DNA of 64,000 nucleotides from Planctomycetota bacterium (GCA_022574595.1 JACZRS010000007.1:1-64000); one strand, 5' to 3'. Shown: positions 33,670 through 43,686, counted from the first letter of the stretch. A program made the numbers and translations. The notes: a model not told the origin generated them from the letters alone.

Positions 33670-35454
33670 CTAAACGGGTTCCTCTGGTGGATTTACACTT
33701 ATGTTGAGTTCTTCCAGTTGTTGGGGATCTACTGGGCCGGGCGCTTCGGACATTAAATCCTGGCCTGTTTGGGTCTTGGGGAATGCGATTACATCACGGA
33801 TATTGTTTGTACCTACCAGCAGCATTACCAGGCGGTCGAGGCCGAAGGCGATTCCGCCCATTGGGGGTGCACCGTAACGCAGTGCTCTAAGTAAGAACCC
33901 AAATTTCTGTTCCGCTTCTTCATCATCAATACCCAGCAGATTGAAAACCTTTTGCTGCATCTGTGGTTGGTGAATACGAATTGATCCACCTGCGATTTCT
34001 GAACCGTTACAAACAAGATCGTAAGCTGCGGAAATGCAACTTCCGGGGTCACTTTCGAGTTTGTCTTCCTCGCCGGGCATTGGGCCTGTAAAGGGATGAT
34101 GTAGTGCGATCCATCGGTCCCGGGCGGGATCAAATTCGAACATTGGAAAATCAACTACCCACAGGAAGTTCCAAGCGTCCTTATCAATAAGCTCAAGATC
34201 GCGTGCTAGTTTGTTACGCAGTTCGCCCAGCGCTCTTGTTGCTACTACGTTGGTATCTGCACTGAAGAACACAAGATCGCCAACTTCTAAAGCTAAGCGT
34301 TCTTTTAGTTTATCTGCTATCGGGCCAACGAATTTAGCGATCCCGGTTTCGTAACCGTTTTCGGTATATTTTACAGTTGGCACGCCGCCCGCTCCGAAGG
34401 TTTTTACAAATTCGCTGTAACCATCGGTGACTTTGCGCGACATTTTCTCAGCCCCGCCGGGTACACGGATAGCTTTGACCACTCCATTTTCTTTAGCCAG
34501 CGCATCCGAAAATACACGGAAATCTGTCTTCGCTGCCAGATCGGAAATATCCTGTAATTCCAGTCCGAACCTTGTATCGGGGCGATCTATACCGAAGCGG
34601 TCCATGGCTTCTTTGTAGGGCATAATTGGAATGTCGCCAATCTCGATATTTAGTACTTGCTTAAAAAGTGTTTGAGCAAAGCCGGCCATAACACTAATCA
34701 CATCATCACGCTCAACGAAGCTCATTTCGAGATCGATCTGTGTGAACTCAGCTTGTCGATCAGCGCGTGGATCTTCATCACGAAAGCAGCGAACAATTTG
34801 TAAGTATCGATCGCAGCCTGCGGCCATGAGTATTTGCTTGAAAATTTGCGGGCTTTGCGGCAAGGCATACCACTGGCCTGGATAGCTACGCGAGGGAACA
34901 ATAAAGTCGCGCGCACCTTCTGGTGTTGTCTTAATAAGGCAAGGCGTTTCTATTTCCAGAAAACCATTATCGTCAAAGTAATCGCGTGCTATGCGAGTGA
35001 CGTTGTATCGAGTGCGCAGAATTCCCTGCATGCGCGGACGGCGCAGATCAATGTAGCGATACTGCAAGCGTTTTTCTTCAGCAATCTTTTCCGCATCATG
35101 TTCATCAGGCAGAATCGGCGGGGTTTCGGTTTTATTTAGAACCTCTAAAGCTGTCCCCATAATTTCGATCTCACCGGTTGCCAGTCGTTGGTTGGCCTTG
35201 CCTTCTCGCTTTCGCACCAAGCCCTTTACGGCAATTACATCCTCACGGCGAAGCGCGCGGGCTTGGGTTACAACCTGCTCATCAACATCCTCAAGATCAA
35301 AGACAATCTGAGTCATGCCATCACGATCACGGAGGTCAATGAAGATTAAACCCTTGCCTTGATCGCGATAGGTATTGACCCAACCGGCTAGTGTCGCGGT
35401 TTGGCCTGATTGATCGGAGCGTAATTCGCCGCACATATGGGTGCGCTTGAGCAT
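33670..35454 (-). CDS. aspS: Aspartyl-tRNA synthetase
   Basis: 594 residues, the bacterial type. The N-terminal OB-fold (GWVNTYRDQGKGLIFIDLRDRDG) binds the anticodon. Class II motifs are present, including FLEIETPCL, the catalytic flipping loop and YPGQWYALPQSPQIFKQ, FRDEDPRADRQAEFTQIDLE (motif 2), and GAPPMGGIAFGLDRLVMLL (motif 3). The bacterial insertion domain is present at about 290-420. It may be discriminating or non-discriminating (Asp/Asn); that cannot be told by eye. Confidence 0.97.
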   Translation of the reverse strand: MLKRTHMCGELRSDQSGQTATLAGWVNTYRDQGKGLIFIDLRDRDGMTQIVFDLEDVDEQVVTQARALRREDVIAVKGLVRKREGKANQRLATGEIEIMGTALEVLNKTETPPILPDEHDAEKIAEEKRLQYRYIDLRRPRMQGILRTRYNVTRIARDYFDDNGFLEIETPCLIKTTPEGARDFIVPSRSYPGQWYALPQSPQIFKQILMAAGCDRYLQIVRCFRDEDPRADRQAEFTQIDLEMSFVERDDVISVMAGFAQTLFKQVLNIEIGDIPIMPYKEAMDRFGIDRPDTRFGLELQDISDLAAKTDFRVFSDALAKENGVVKAIRVPGGAEKMSRKVTDGYSEFVKTFGAGGVPTVKYTENGYETGIAKFVGPIADKLKERLALEVGDLVFFSADTNVVATRALGELRNKLARDLELIDKDAWNFLWVVDFPMFEFDPARDRWIALHHPFTGPMPGEEDKLESDPGSCISAAYDLVCNGSEIAGGSIRIHQPQMQQKVFNLLGIDDEEAEQKFGFLLRALRYGAPPMGGIAFGLDRLVMLLVGTNNIRDVIAFPKTQTGQDLMSEAPGPVDPQQLEELNISVNPPEEPV

Positions 35455-35560
35455 AAAACTGGGATCCTTAACTTGAGATAGAGATAATAAGGCATCACGG
35501 GTGGCCGTAACGCAAGGCCAACATCGTAGCGATGATTGAGCCTAAGGCCATGGCTGAGGA

Positions 35561-36679
35561 TTATTGTTTGGCATCGGCAGCTTGACGGCGGATATCTTCA
35601 AAGCCTTTGCGGATGATTTCAAGTGCGGGCTTGCCTTTTATGCCGTAGCCTGTATCGCGGCTATCTCCATGGTGGTAGGGATCCCAGTGATAGCAATGAA
35701 AACCGATAGCGAGGTTAGTAGGATCGACTACAACATCAGTCCATGCTGCGAAGAAAGCCTCGTAGCAGCGAGCCTGTGCGGCATGGTCTGCTTGCTCGCC
35801 ATCCTTTGCTACATAGTTCCAAGGGAAGGCTGCTGCGGAAGAAAGTGATGGGTAACCAACCTCGCTCAGCATAAGCGGCCGATCGTATTGCTTAGCGGTT
35901 TTTAGTAGTAAGTCTCGTTCCTTGATCCATGCATCACGGAGTATTTCAAACGGTGCATCTTCATCATCGCGTGAAAGCTCGAAATATGAACTGACGCTCA
36001 TGATGTCTACCAACGGCCAAAGCTTTATTTTGTCGTAGCGATCCCAATTTGCGGAGTATGTGAGTTTGCCGGGAAAGCTCTGTCGGACATTCTTTGCTAT
36101 TCGAGTCCAACGGTTAATTTGCGATTCGGTTGTATTGAGTTCACTACCAATAGAAAAAAGATCAACATCCGCAGTGACGGCTATTTTTACAAAACGATCG
36201 ATGAAATTGTCATAACTTTTCCACCATGCATCCCAATCAGTCGGTTCAATAACTCCACGCCAATCTTTTTCGCCGGGCTTTTCTATTAGGACGATGGGCA
36301 GGAGTGTGGTGTGCAGATTGCGTTTCTTAGCATGTTTGAGGATCGCAATAAGCTGCTGAGCCGTCGGACATTTCTTTGGCAGATAACGGATCTCGTTTGA
36401 ATCCACCAGCGTCTGGAACATGGGCGTAACAACAATTAGCGAATTCGCACCAATCTTGGCGATTTGATCAACGGATTCGAGGTATAGCTTGAGATCGCTT
36501 ATGTGATGAGCATTGATGGCTATACCAAGGATTGGCGGGGCTGGGAAGGGTTCGGCAATGACAGGTGAATGGTCATCTTGTTTAGTTTGGGTAGCATTAG
36601 GAAGTTGGCGCGATATGACCAATAACCCAGATCCAGCCAGGATCGTGACTGCGGATAACAAATATCGTAAATAATGCAT
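35561..36679 (-). CDS. TIM-barrel glycosidase-like protein (GH113-like), exported
   Basis: 372 residues. There is an N-terminal hydrophobic helix (signal anchor), then a single TIM-barrel domain. FSIGSELNTTE holds a probable acid/base Glu and LMLSEVGYPS a probable nucleophile Glu, the spacing expected of GH113-type (clan GH-A) mannanase-like enzymes. WDRYDKIKLWPLVDIMSVSSYFEL lies between them. The substrate is probably a beta-linked glycan in the periplasm or at the cell surface. ATG 36679 was preferred to a GTG four codons upstream. Confidence 0.8.
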   Translation of the reverse strand: MHYLRYLLSAVTILAGSGLLVISRQLPNATQTKQDDHSPVIAEPFPAPPILGIAINAHHISDLKLYLESVDQIAKIGANSLIVVTPMFQTLVDSNEIRYLPKKCPTAQQLIAILKHAKKRNLHTTLLPIVLIEKPGEKDWRGVIEPTDWDAWWKSYDNFIDRFVKIAVTADVDLFSIGSELNTTESQINRWTRIAKNVRQSFPGKLTYSANWDRYDKIKLWPLVDIMSVSSYFELSRDDEDAPFEILRDAWIKERDLLLKTAKQYDRPLMLSEVGYPSLSSAAAFPWNYVAKDGEQADHAAQARCYEAFFAAWTDVVVDPTNLAIGFHCYHWDPYHHGDSRDTGYGIKGKPALEIIRKGFEDIRRQAADAKQ

Positions 36680-36825
36680 GGATATAAACACGAGCGTATG
36701 GTATGCCTCTAAACTAAGTTATGTTGTGGGCTATTTTCTTGTTCCTTTATCGAATCGTTCGGTTATGAGATTTATTTCTTCAAACATTTCGCAGATTACA
36801 TTTGTATGGGCTGGCGGTATCTGAG

Positions 36826-38001
36826 ATGGCACAATCTGTATCTCAGCCCCCGCCGGCCATACTTTTTACCGCCTTTGAACCCAGCGGCGATGCTCATGCT
36901 GCGCCTGTTATCCGTGAACTTCGGCGTGTTGCGCCAAAGCTTCAGATTTATGCATGGGGTGGGCCTTTGATGCAGCAAGCGGGGGCAGAGCTTGTGCAGG
37001 AGACGGTTGAGGCCGGTGCCATGGGGATTAGCGGCCTAAAGCGTGCATCGGAGATCAGAAGAGAACGCAAGCGAATCAAGGAATGGGCCAGTCATCATCG
37101 AGTGTTAGCGCATGTTCCAGTAGATTCGCCCGCTGCGAATTTTCCCATTGTTAAAGTAATGCGAAGAACCGGCGCTAAGATTATTCATCTTGTTGCGCCT
37201 CAGCTTTGGGCGTGGGGCAGTTGGCGAAAAGGCAAGCTGCGCAGGAATACTGATCTGGTGTTATGTCTACTGCCGTTTGAGGAGCAATGGTTTAACGATC
37301 GAAATATCCCTGCAAAGTTCATTGGGCATCCATCTATTAGCGACGAGATTGATTCTGCAGCTTTGCGTAAGCAGACACATGGTTTACCACAAGGCGCACC
37401 ACGTGTTGCAATCTTTCCAGGATCACGTGTGCATGAAGTGCGCGCAAACATTAAGTTGTTGATTTCGGTATTTACGGAATTGCAAGGGCGAAATTCGGGA
37501 ATGGGGGGGGTAATAGTTGCTGCCAATCCTAAACTTGCGCGATTATTGAGAAAAAAAATCAACATATTTCCAAATGGACTTCACATGATTACCGGAGAGG
37601 CGAAATCAGTAATTGCCTGGTGTGATATAGCCTTGGCGGTTTCGGGAACTATCACGCTGGACCTGACCGCACAGCGTAAACCCATGATCGGCATATATAA
37701 AACGGGATTGATATCCTGGCTTTGCGCTAAGGTTCTCCTGCGGACGCGTTATAGACTTCTGCCAAATATTATTGCTGATAGAGAAATTGTGCCTGAGTTC
37801 GTGCCTTACATTGGTGGTCCATTTCCAATTGTCAAGCACGCTGCTCGATATATGCATGACTCTAAACACGGTGCTATTCAAAGCGAGGAGCTGCACCGCG
37901 TGTGTTTGCGCTTTGCCAATCACAGGCCGGCCCAGGAAGCAGCCAAGCATATTCTTGACGTGATTAAAAGTGGTGTGATAGCCCAGCCAAGTGGGGGCTA
38001 A
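36826..38001 (+). CDS. lpxB: Lipid-A-disaccharide synthase
   Basis: 391 residues. It joins UDP-diacylglucosamine and lipid X into the lipid A disaccharide at the inner membrane. The family opening appears as FTAFEPSGDAHAAPVIREL (in place of the usual GE-SGD), with APQLWAWGSWRKGKL, FPGSRVHEVRANIKLL, and ALAVSGTITLDLTAQRKPMIGIYK for the GT-B donor site. The ATG at 36826 gives the family start; the upstream TTG adds 8 residues. A weak ribosome binding site precedes it. The last four bases overlap the convergent gene at 37998. Confidence 0.92.
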   Translation: MAQSVSQPPPAILFTAFEPSGDAHAAPVIRELRRVAPKLQIYAWGGPLMQQAGAELVQETVEAGAMGISGLKRASEIRRERKRIKEWASHHRVLAHVPVDSPAANFPIVKVMRRTGAKIIHLVAPQLWAWGSWRKGKLRRNTDLVLCLLPFEEQWFNDRNIPAKFIGHPSISDEIDSAALRKQTHGLPQGAPRVAIFPGSRVHEVRANIKLLISVFTELQGRNSGMGGVIVAANPKLARLLRKKINIFPNGLHMITGEAKSVIAWCDIALAVSGTITLDLTAQRKPMIGIYKTGLISWLCAKVLLRTRYRLLPNIIADREIVPEFVPYIGGPFPIVKHAARYMHDSKHGAIQSEELHRVCLRFANHRPAQEAAKHILDVIKSGVIAQPSGG

Positions 38002-38651
38002 AGCATACTTTTTTCGTAGCTGTGCAGAGGATATAACGCAATCTTGCACAATGCATTACCTAGTCGATCAGTTATGGCAATATCGCGCAGGCTTGGTGAG
38101 CTGATGGGCAGGTTGTGATTAAGCGCGCCATGAAGCCATTGCGCCAGATCGTGTTCGGCAACTCGCTCATCTTGAGAAAAAAGCAGAATCAATAAACCAC
38201 GATGATTAATGCCTGTATCCTTGGACAGCTTTAGAACATCTCGGCGACTAGGGGTTAAAAGAGATGAAGTGTAATTATGATTCGGACCGTCTTCTGTGTA
38301 TTGATAGACAACTTTTACTTCAAGCCAATAGGCTTCATCTAATGGGATTGCGTTGGGTGGATCAAATAGTGTGGGGACATCACTGGGTATCGCAAGCGGG
38401 AGCTTATCGTGTGTGAGAACGAAATCGCATCGTTCACCTTCACTGCGTTTGCGTTTTATTTGGTCGGCTGGGTAGCGCTGCTCTCGATGCACACCGAAGC
38501 CAGCTTCATCTAAAGCGGTGGCAATGATCGGATGCAGGTCCAATTCTTCAAGTGAGTCCAGCCCACCAACCGCATGTTCCTTATCCAGCTGCTCAGCTTT
38601 ATGCGTAAGCCCAATTTCCAGTGCATCAGCGATATCCGCAATGGACCACAT
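37998..38651 (-). CDS. Putative PD-(D/E)XK nuclease-like protein
   Basis: 217 residues, soluble. The central part has ERCDFVLTHDK (Asp) followed some 40 residues later by EAYWLEVKVVYQYTED (Glu-x-Lys), the core order of the PD-(D/E)XK fold, with an upstream helix that includes a Glu (HKAEQLD). The C-terminal half has HRGLLILLFSQDE and a helical tail. DNA cleavage is not shown; the fold is also used by non-nucleases. No methylase or restriction gene is nearby. Confidence 0.7.
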   Translation of the reverse strand: MWSIADIADALEIGLTHKAEQLDKEHAVGGLDSLEELDLHPIIATALDEAGFGVHREQRYPADQIKRKRSEGERCDFVLTHDKLPLAIPSDVPTLFDPPNAIPLDEAYWLEVKVVYQYTEDGPNHNYTSSLLTPSRRDVLKLSKDTGINHRGLLILLFSQDERVAEHDLAQWLHGALNHNLPISSPSLRDIAITDRLGNALCKIALYPLHSYEKSML

Positions 38652-38696
38652 ATTTTTAATGTTACCCGCAAAAACGCAAAAAAGTGAAAATGAAAA

Positions 38697-38723
38697 AAAG
38701 CCCAGGAAATTTTCCTGGGCTTT
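38697..38723 (-). terminator. Rho-independent terminator of the AGCS transporter gene
   Basis: A 13-bp perfect stem (AAAGCCCAGGAAA / TTTCCTGGGCTTT) has almost no loop. Read on the minus strand, a run of seven T follows, 34 bp after the transporter stop codon. Confidence 0.9.
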
Positions 38724-38756
38724 GTGGATTAAAATGTGAAAATATGCGGGGGAATC

Positions 38757-40565
38757 TTATTCCTTACTCTTGCCACCCATTACATCAGTGATGGAAGGGG
38801 CTGCGTGGGCATGGAATTCACCGCGCTTGAGCTTGCCAATATATGTGTGATATGCCTTCATGGCTATGGAGCCAAAGATCAACATGATCGGGATATTGGC
38901 CCAGAGCATCACGCCAGTACCTAGTGCTGTGAGACTATCAAGTTCCTTATCTGTCTGAATAAAGCCAGCTGCGGCCACGATTATCATTAAGCAGTAGAAA
39001 ACTTTGTATGGGAAAACGGATTTATCTCCAAAGAGAAACACCATGCCCTGTTCGCCGTAGTAGCTCCAGGAAATCATTGTAGATAATGCAAAGAGCCAGG
39101 CGGCGATGGTAACCAGATACTTACCCAAACCAGGAATAGCTCGATCAAAAGCATGTCCAGTTAGCGACGGGCCGGGGTATTCCACATATATACCACCGTC
39201 TTCTTCGGCAAGGGTGGGTTTAATAGTTGATGCGAAAGAGTTCCATGTGACAATAGCAACGTCATCTTCACCAAGTTTTATCTTGCCGCCCATTCGATGC
39301 AGGTTTTGGCCTGTGTTTGAATCATCATCACCGTGTACGATAATAAACAAGCCTTCGCCTCCAGACCATGGTCCCGAAGTATCTCGCGCATCCTGGTTTC
39401 TTGGGGGAATATCTGGAGTTTCCAGCGTCCATAATGGTGTACCGCTTTTATTTTTATCCTGTACTCCATCTGGGTCTTTGTTATCCGTACCTGCTCCGAC
39501 TAAGTCAACTTCAACAATTCGAACCGCAGTTGGATTTTGGAAATTTGCTTCCGGCCCGCGATTAAACGCACCGGTTGTGAGAATCACCAATGCTGTAAGT
39601 GTGCAAACCACTATCGTGTCGATGAACGGTTCTAATCCTGCCACAACACCTTCACGAACAGGCTCGTTTGTCTTCGCTGCAGAGTGAGCGATTGGTGACG
39701 ATCCCTGGCCTGATTCACTGGAAAATAGTGCTCGCTTCATTCCCCATAAAAGTGCGTAACCTGCTGTCCCGCCTAGGAATGCGCCTTGAGCTTCGGCAGG
39801 GCTGAAGGCTTCAACAACGATCATTTTCAGCACCGCTGGAATCTCAGCAATATTCATGATGAGAACTACTGCTGCTGCTAATAGATAAATTGCGCACATG
39901 ATTGGGACAATGCGGCCCGCCACTGCTCCAATTCGCTTTATGCCTCCGATGATTACCGCTGCGACCAATACCGCCAGGATAATTCCGCTGACGATTGATG
40001 GAACGTGAAAATAATTTTCAGTGATCTCGCCCACCGACCATGATTGGAACATGTTCCCGCCGGTAATTGTGGAGATCAATAATGTAACGACGAATATTGA
40101 GCCGACTACTTTACCTACTCCCGCCATTCCTTTGTCTTTGAAGGCTTTAGCAGCCACATACATTGGCCCGCCGTGTGGATTTTCCGGATCGTCGGTGTTG
40201 CGGTAAAGCATGGATAGTGTGACTTCAGTGGTTTTGATTGCCATGCCAAAGATTCCCACCATCCACATCCAGAAAACCGCGCCCGGCCCGCCTAGCGCAA
40301 CCGCCACTCCTACGCCGGCTATGTTTCCAAGTCCGACTGTTGCGGACAATGCTGCTGATAGAGCTTGGAAGTGATTGATCGCACCGGGATCTTTGGGGTC
40401 ATCATACTTTCCGCGCGTGACTGCAACTCCATGCGTTAAAGCACGGAATTGGCAAACACCACTCCATATAGTGAAAAGAACACCTACTCCAAGTACGATG
40501 TATAGCACCCAGTTGTGCCATAAGATCGTGTTAATTGGATCAAGAATATCGTTTAAAATTTCCAT
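38757..40565 (-). CDS. Sodium:alanine/glycine symporter (AGCS family) with an extra loop domain
   Basis: 602 residues, against about 450-490 for the family. Family motifs are TIWSGVCQFRA, QALSAALSATVGLGNIAGVGVAVALGGPGAVFWMW, KTTEVTLSMLYR and ALFSSESGQGSSPIAHSAAKT. Residues about 334-468 form a hydrophilic insertion between a transmembrane helix ending TTGAF and the segment SLTGHAFDRAIPG. It is Asp/Gly-rich and beta-like, and includes GTDNKDPDGVQDKN, which resembles a calcium-binding loop. The core would import alanine or glycine with sodium. The insert would face the periplasm. Confidence 0.93.
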   Translation of the reverse strand: MEILNDILDPINTILWHNWVLYIVLGVGVLFTIWSGVCQFRALTHGVAVTRGKYDDPKDPGAINHFQALSAALSATVGLGNIAGVGVAVALGGPGAVFWMWMVGIFGMAIKTTEVTLSMLYRNTDDPENPHGGPMYVAAKAFKDKGMAGVGKVVGSIFVVTLLISTITGGNMFQSWSVGEITENYFHVPSIVSGIILAVLVAAVIIGGIKRIGAVAGRIVPIMCAIYLLAAAVVLIMNIAEIPAVLKMIVVEAFSPAEAQGAFLGGTAGYALLWGMKRALFSSESGQGSSPIAHSAAKTNEPVREGVVAGLEPFIDTIVVCTLTALVILTTGAFNRGPEANFQNPTAVRIVEVDLVGAGTDNKDPDGVQDKNKSGTPLWTLETPDIPPRNQDARDTSGPWSGGEGLFIIVHGDDDSNTGQNLHRMGGKIKLGEDDVAIVTWNSFASTIKPTLAEEDGGIYVEYPGPSLTGHAFDRAIPGLGKYLVTIAAWLFALSTMISWSYYGEQGMVFLFGDKSVFPYKVFYCLMIIVAAAGFIQTDKELDSLTALGTGVMLWANIPIMLIFGSIAMKAYHTYIGKLKRGEFHAHAAPSITDVMGGKSKE

Positions 40566-40671
40566 GTCGTCTCCAAAGTTAGGAAACCAAAGTAAAAATG
40601 ATGTGGCAATTTATGATCGGTTAGAAAACGAAAAATTCCTCATAAATGAAAGTGCGAACTAACTAACTTGA

Positions 40672-42090
40672 TCAATTGGCATCATCGCTTGTTACCCCCA
40701 GTATATCAAGTACACCGATAGCGTTAAGGAAAACTAATAAAACTGCGATGGGGACAATGTATCTAAGCAGAAATACCCAGCCCCAGTAGAGTTTGCCGAA
40801 TCTTGTGCCGGCCTTGAATCCTTCTTCGCGGGCTTTATTACCTACACGCCATGCTGCAAACAAAGCAATGCCTAGACCACCTATTGGCAACATCCAGTTC
40901 GTTGCAACGTAATCAAAGAAATCAAACCAGTTGAATCCTTCTCCATCGTTGATCCTTAGATAGCTTGTTAGGGTTTGGAATTGTTCGCCAAAGAATTTGG
41001 TTCCGCCGCTCAGAGCTGATGGTATACCCACTACAAGAATCGAGATGCCACAAGTGAGAGTTGCTTTAGCGCGACTCCATCCTCGCTCGTCGATGAAATA
41101 ACTGACAGCAACCTCCAGCAGCGAGATTGCGCTAGTTAGTGCAGCAAATGTTAGTAGGATGAAAAACAGCGGCGCTAAGATTGCTCCGCCGGGCATCTGG
41201 GCAAAGGCGATGGGAATGCTGACAAATACTAATCCCGGTCCTGCTGAAGGCTCTCTGCCTACCGTGAAAATGATGGGGAACAACACCAGGCAAGCGATTA
41301 GCGCCACCGCAGTATCCAGCACGCTAACCGTGATTGAAGCGGCGACAATGTCATCTTTGCTCTTTAGATAACTTCCGTAGGTAATCATGGCGCCCATACC
41401 CAGACTTAATGTAAAGAAGCTATGGCCAAGAGCTTCAAGCACTCCTGCGGATGTTAATTTGTCGGCATTGGGGGCGAAGAGGAATGAAAATGCCTTGCCA
41501 AACCCATCCGTAGTCATTGCGTATGCCAATAAAATCAATAGAAGCAAGAACAATGTGGGCATAAGGATTTTGGAACAAAGTTCTATACCTCTGCGTATTC
41601 CTCCCATTACAATGGCGATAGTGATGGCCATGAACAGGGTGTGCCAGAATAGGTTTAGCTTGGCGCTCTCAAACAATGCGGTGAATGTATTACCAATCTC
41701 CTCTGGACTTTTTCCTGTAAAGGAATCAGTTAGCGAGATCCAGGTGTAGTGCATGGCCCAGCCAGCAACTACGCTGTAATAAGACAGAATAATAAATGCA
41801 ACTACAACTCCCATCCAACCTATGCCCATCCACGGGCTGCGAGGCTTAGACAATTTTCGAAATGCGCCAACCGGTGAGCTTTGAGTAGCACGTCCGATGA
41901 ATATCTCAGCCATCATGATTGGCAAGCCCACCAGCGCTATACATGCAAGGTAGATCAGCACAAACAGCCCACCGCCGTTTTCGCCGGTGATATAGGGGAA
42001 CTTCCAAATATTGCCTAAGCCGACAGCCGATCCTGCCGCTGCGAGGATAAATCCGAGTCTGCTGCCCCATTGTGCTCGTTGTCCTGCCAT
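40672..42090 (-). CDS. Sodium-dependent transporter of the NSS (SNF) family
   Basis: 472 residues with 11 to 12 transmembrane helices. Helix 1 carries the sodium/substrate site GFILAAAGSAVGLGNIWKFPY, followed by GENGGGLFVLIYLACIALVGLPIMMAE. Prokaryotic members (LeuT, MhsT) import amino acids such as leucine or tryptophan. The substrate here is unknown. It lies 107 bp upstream of the AGCS gene on the same strand, so the two may be co-transcribed. Confidence 0.95.
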   Translation of the reverse strand: MAGQRAQWGSRLGFILAAAGSAVGLGNIWKFPYITGENGGGLFVLIYLACIALVGLPIMMAEIFIGRATQSSPVGAFRKLSKPRSPWMGIGWMGVVVAFIILSYYSVVAGWAMHYTWISLTDSFTGKSPEEIGNTFTALFESAKLNLFWHTLFMAITIAIVMGGIRRGIELCSKILMPTLFLLLLILLAYAMTTDGFGKAFSFLFAPNADKLTSAGVLEALGHSFFTLSLGMGAMITYGSYLKSKDDIVAASITVSVLDTAVALIACLVLFPIIFTVGREPSAGPGLVFVSIPIAFAQMPGGAILAPLFFILLTFAALTSAISLLEVAVSYFIDERGWSRAKATLTCGISILVVGIPSALSGGTKFFGEQFQTLTSYLRINDGEGFNWFDFFDYVATNWMLPIGGLGIALFAAWRVGNKAREEGFKAGTRFGKLYWGWVFLLRYIVPIAVLLVFLNAIGVLDILGVTSDDAN

Positions 42091-42164
42091 TTGATGCCCC
42101 TAATACGGTTCCAGCAAAGGGACGAATGATACAGGACTAGTGAAGATGGACAAAGGCGGACGAG

Positions 42165-43223
42165 ATGTCGATACATAAAACGTCCCAAATTCGGCTGCTA
42201 CGCTACTATGAGCGACTTATGAGCGATTATCGCCTTAGAGATGATCTGACCCGGACTGTGATAGATGGCTTTGCCTTTCCCTTGGGAATTGTCCCTGGGG
42301 AGATAAAGCCGCCTACGCAGGGCTATACCATTGCCTACAACCCGGGCGAGGATGATGATCCGGACACATATACCTTCCATATCGTGGTATCCCACGAACG
42401 AGTGGCCAGCGTGCTTGAGAAGGCCTTTACGATGTTGCCGGGCGAAGTATACGGAATCGTCGAGATCAACTCGCGCGATGCTTACCGCGCTATTGATGTT
42501 TACGTTGCCCGAGAATCTGTGCCTTGCGATGATCTGTTAATAACATGGAAAATTTTTGAGAATGTTCTATTGGAAGACGCAGCCATCGCTGCGGGCGCTA
42601 ATAGTGAAGATCCCTTTATCGAAGTTTTCTTGGATCAGTGGAAAGGCATATCCATAATTGTCCCATTGGATTTGCGCGACAAAATTGAGGAAATGCTCAA
42701 TCAGTTTGATTTGGAAGAAGTGCCGCAAACTTGGCCGCTTGATGAAGAGAATCAGAATAGTAAGCCATCTATTACCCGATCAGTAATTGATCTTGATGAA
42801 GAAGCTTCACCTGATATTGATGATATGCTTTGGCAGATGCGCTACGATTGGCGTTTGGAATTAAGAGTCGATCCTTCTACTAATGTTGATGATGCAGGTA
42901 AGGAACTCGGGTTAACACTTTGGCGCGCAATCATCGGAGCAGAGAGCGCAGATGGGAATCCTGAAGATAGGGCCGATGTGGTCATCTGGGCCACAGCCGA
43001 TTCGCTTGAACAACTTGAGCAGTTCGTTATAGAGGCCTTTAAAGATCATGATAAGTGGATTCTGACAGAGGTCTTTGCGGTTGATCGTGTTGCCCTGGAT
43101 GAGAGGCCGGATACGCTGACAAATCTAGAGTTAAAGCAAACTGAAGCGAAGGTACACCTAATAGAAATCGAACCTTGGTCGGATGCGGAGGAAAGCGCTG
43201 AGGATAGCTCCGGCGATGAGTGA
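42165..43223 (+). CDS. Hypothetical protein, 352 aa
   Basis: Starts MSIHKTSQIRLLRYYERL after AAAGGCGGA. It is soluble and acidic, with no signal peptide or membrane segment and many Asp/Glu in the linker regions (EEASPDIDDM) and tail (EPWSDAEESAEDSSGDE). It appears to contain two similar alpha/beta halves, since PSTNVDDAGKELGLTLWRAI and DYRLRDDLTRTV open each half. I know no family for it. Its 3' end overlaps the YkgJ-type gene by eight bases (ATGAGTGA), implying coupling. Confidence 0.85.
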   Translation: MSIHKTSQIRLLRYYERLMSDYRLRDDLTRTVIDGFAFPLGIVPGEIKPPTQGYTIAYNPGEDDDPDTYTFHIVVSHERVASVLEKAFTMLPGEVYGIVEINSRDAYRAIDVYVARESVPCDDLLITWKIFENVLLEDAAIAAGANSEDPFIEVFLDQWKGISIIVPLDLRDKIEEMLNQFDLEEVPQTWPLDEENQNSKPSITRSVIDLDEEASPDIDDMLWQMRYDWRLELRVDPSTNVDDAGKELGLTLWRAIIGAESADGNPEDRADVVIWATADSLEQLEQFVIEAFKDHDKWILTEVFAVDRVALDERPDTLTNLELKQTEAKVHLIEIEPWSDAEESAEDSSGDE

Positions 43224-43686
43224 ATCTGTGGGCGATACTATAAAAAAAGAGTGGTACGAAAAGGGGCTGCGGTTTTCTTGTACACAGTGTGGCAATTGCT
43301 GCACGGGACCAACCGGTTATGTTTGGTTCACTGAGGAAGAAGCAATCCGCATGGCCGAGCAACTCGGCATTACCGTAAAAGAGTTTTACAAGAAATACAC
43401 ACGCAAAGTGCGCGGCAGAATGTCGCTGATCGAACACAAAAACCAGCACGGCTACGACTGCATATTTCTCGATCGAAAAACATCGCCCGGCAAAGCGCTA
43501 TGTAAAGTTTACAAATCGAGGCCAGCACAATGTGGCACCTGGCCCTTCTGGCCAGAGAATCTCAAATCCCAGCGCACATGGGAATCAATAAAAAAAATAA
43601 CCCCATGTCCCGGCATGGGCAACGGCCAGCTGGTGACGATTGACCAAATCCGCATTCAGCGCGACGCCACGCCGCCGGATGTTTGA
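43216..43686 (+). CDS. YkgJ-family cysteine-cluster (putative metal-binding) protein
   Basis: 156 residues. The family's cysteine pattern is clear: FSCTQCGNCCTGP at the N-terminus, then CIFL, CKVYKSRPAQCGTWPFWP and a final CPGMGNG. Such proteins bind zinc or an iron-sulphur centre, and their role is unsettled. The ATG at 43216 lies inside the end of the upstream gene, with GAGGA upstream. Confidence 0.9.
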   Translation: MSESVGDTIKKEWYEKGLRFSCTQCGNCCTGPTGYVWFTEEEAIRMAEQLGITVKEFYKKYTRKVRGRMSLIEHKNQHGYDCIFLDRKTSPGKALCKVYKSRPAQCGTWPFWPENLKSQRTWESIKKITPCPGMGNGQLVTIDQIRIQRDATPPDV

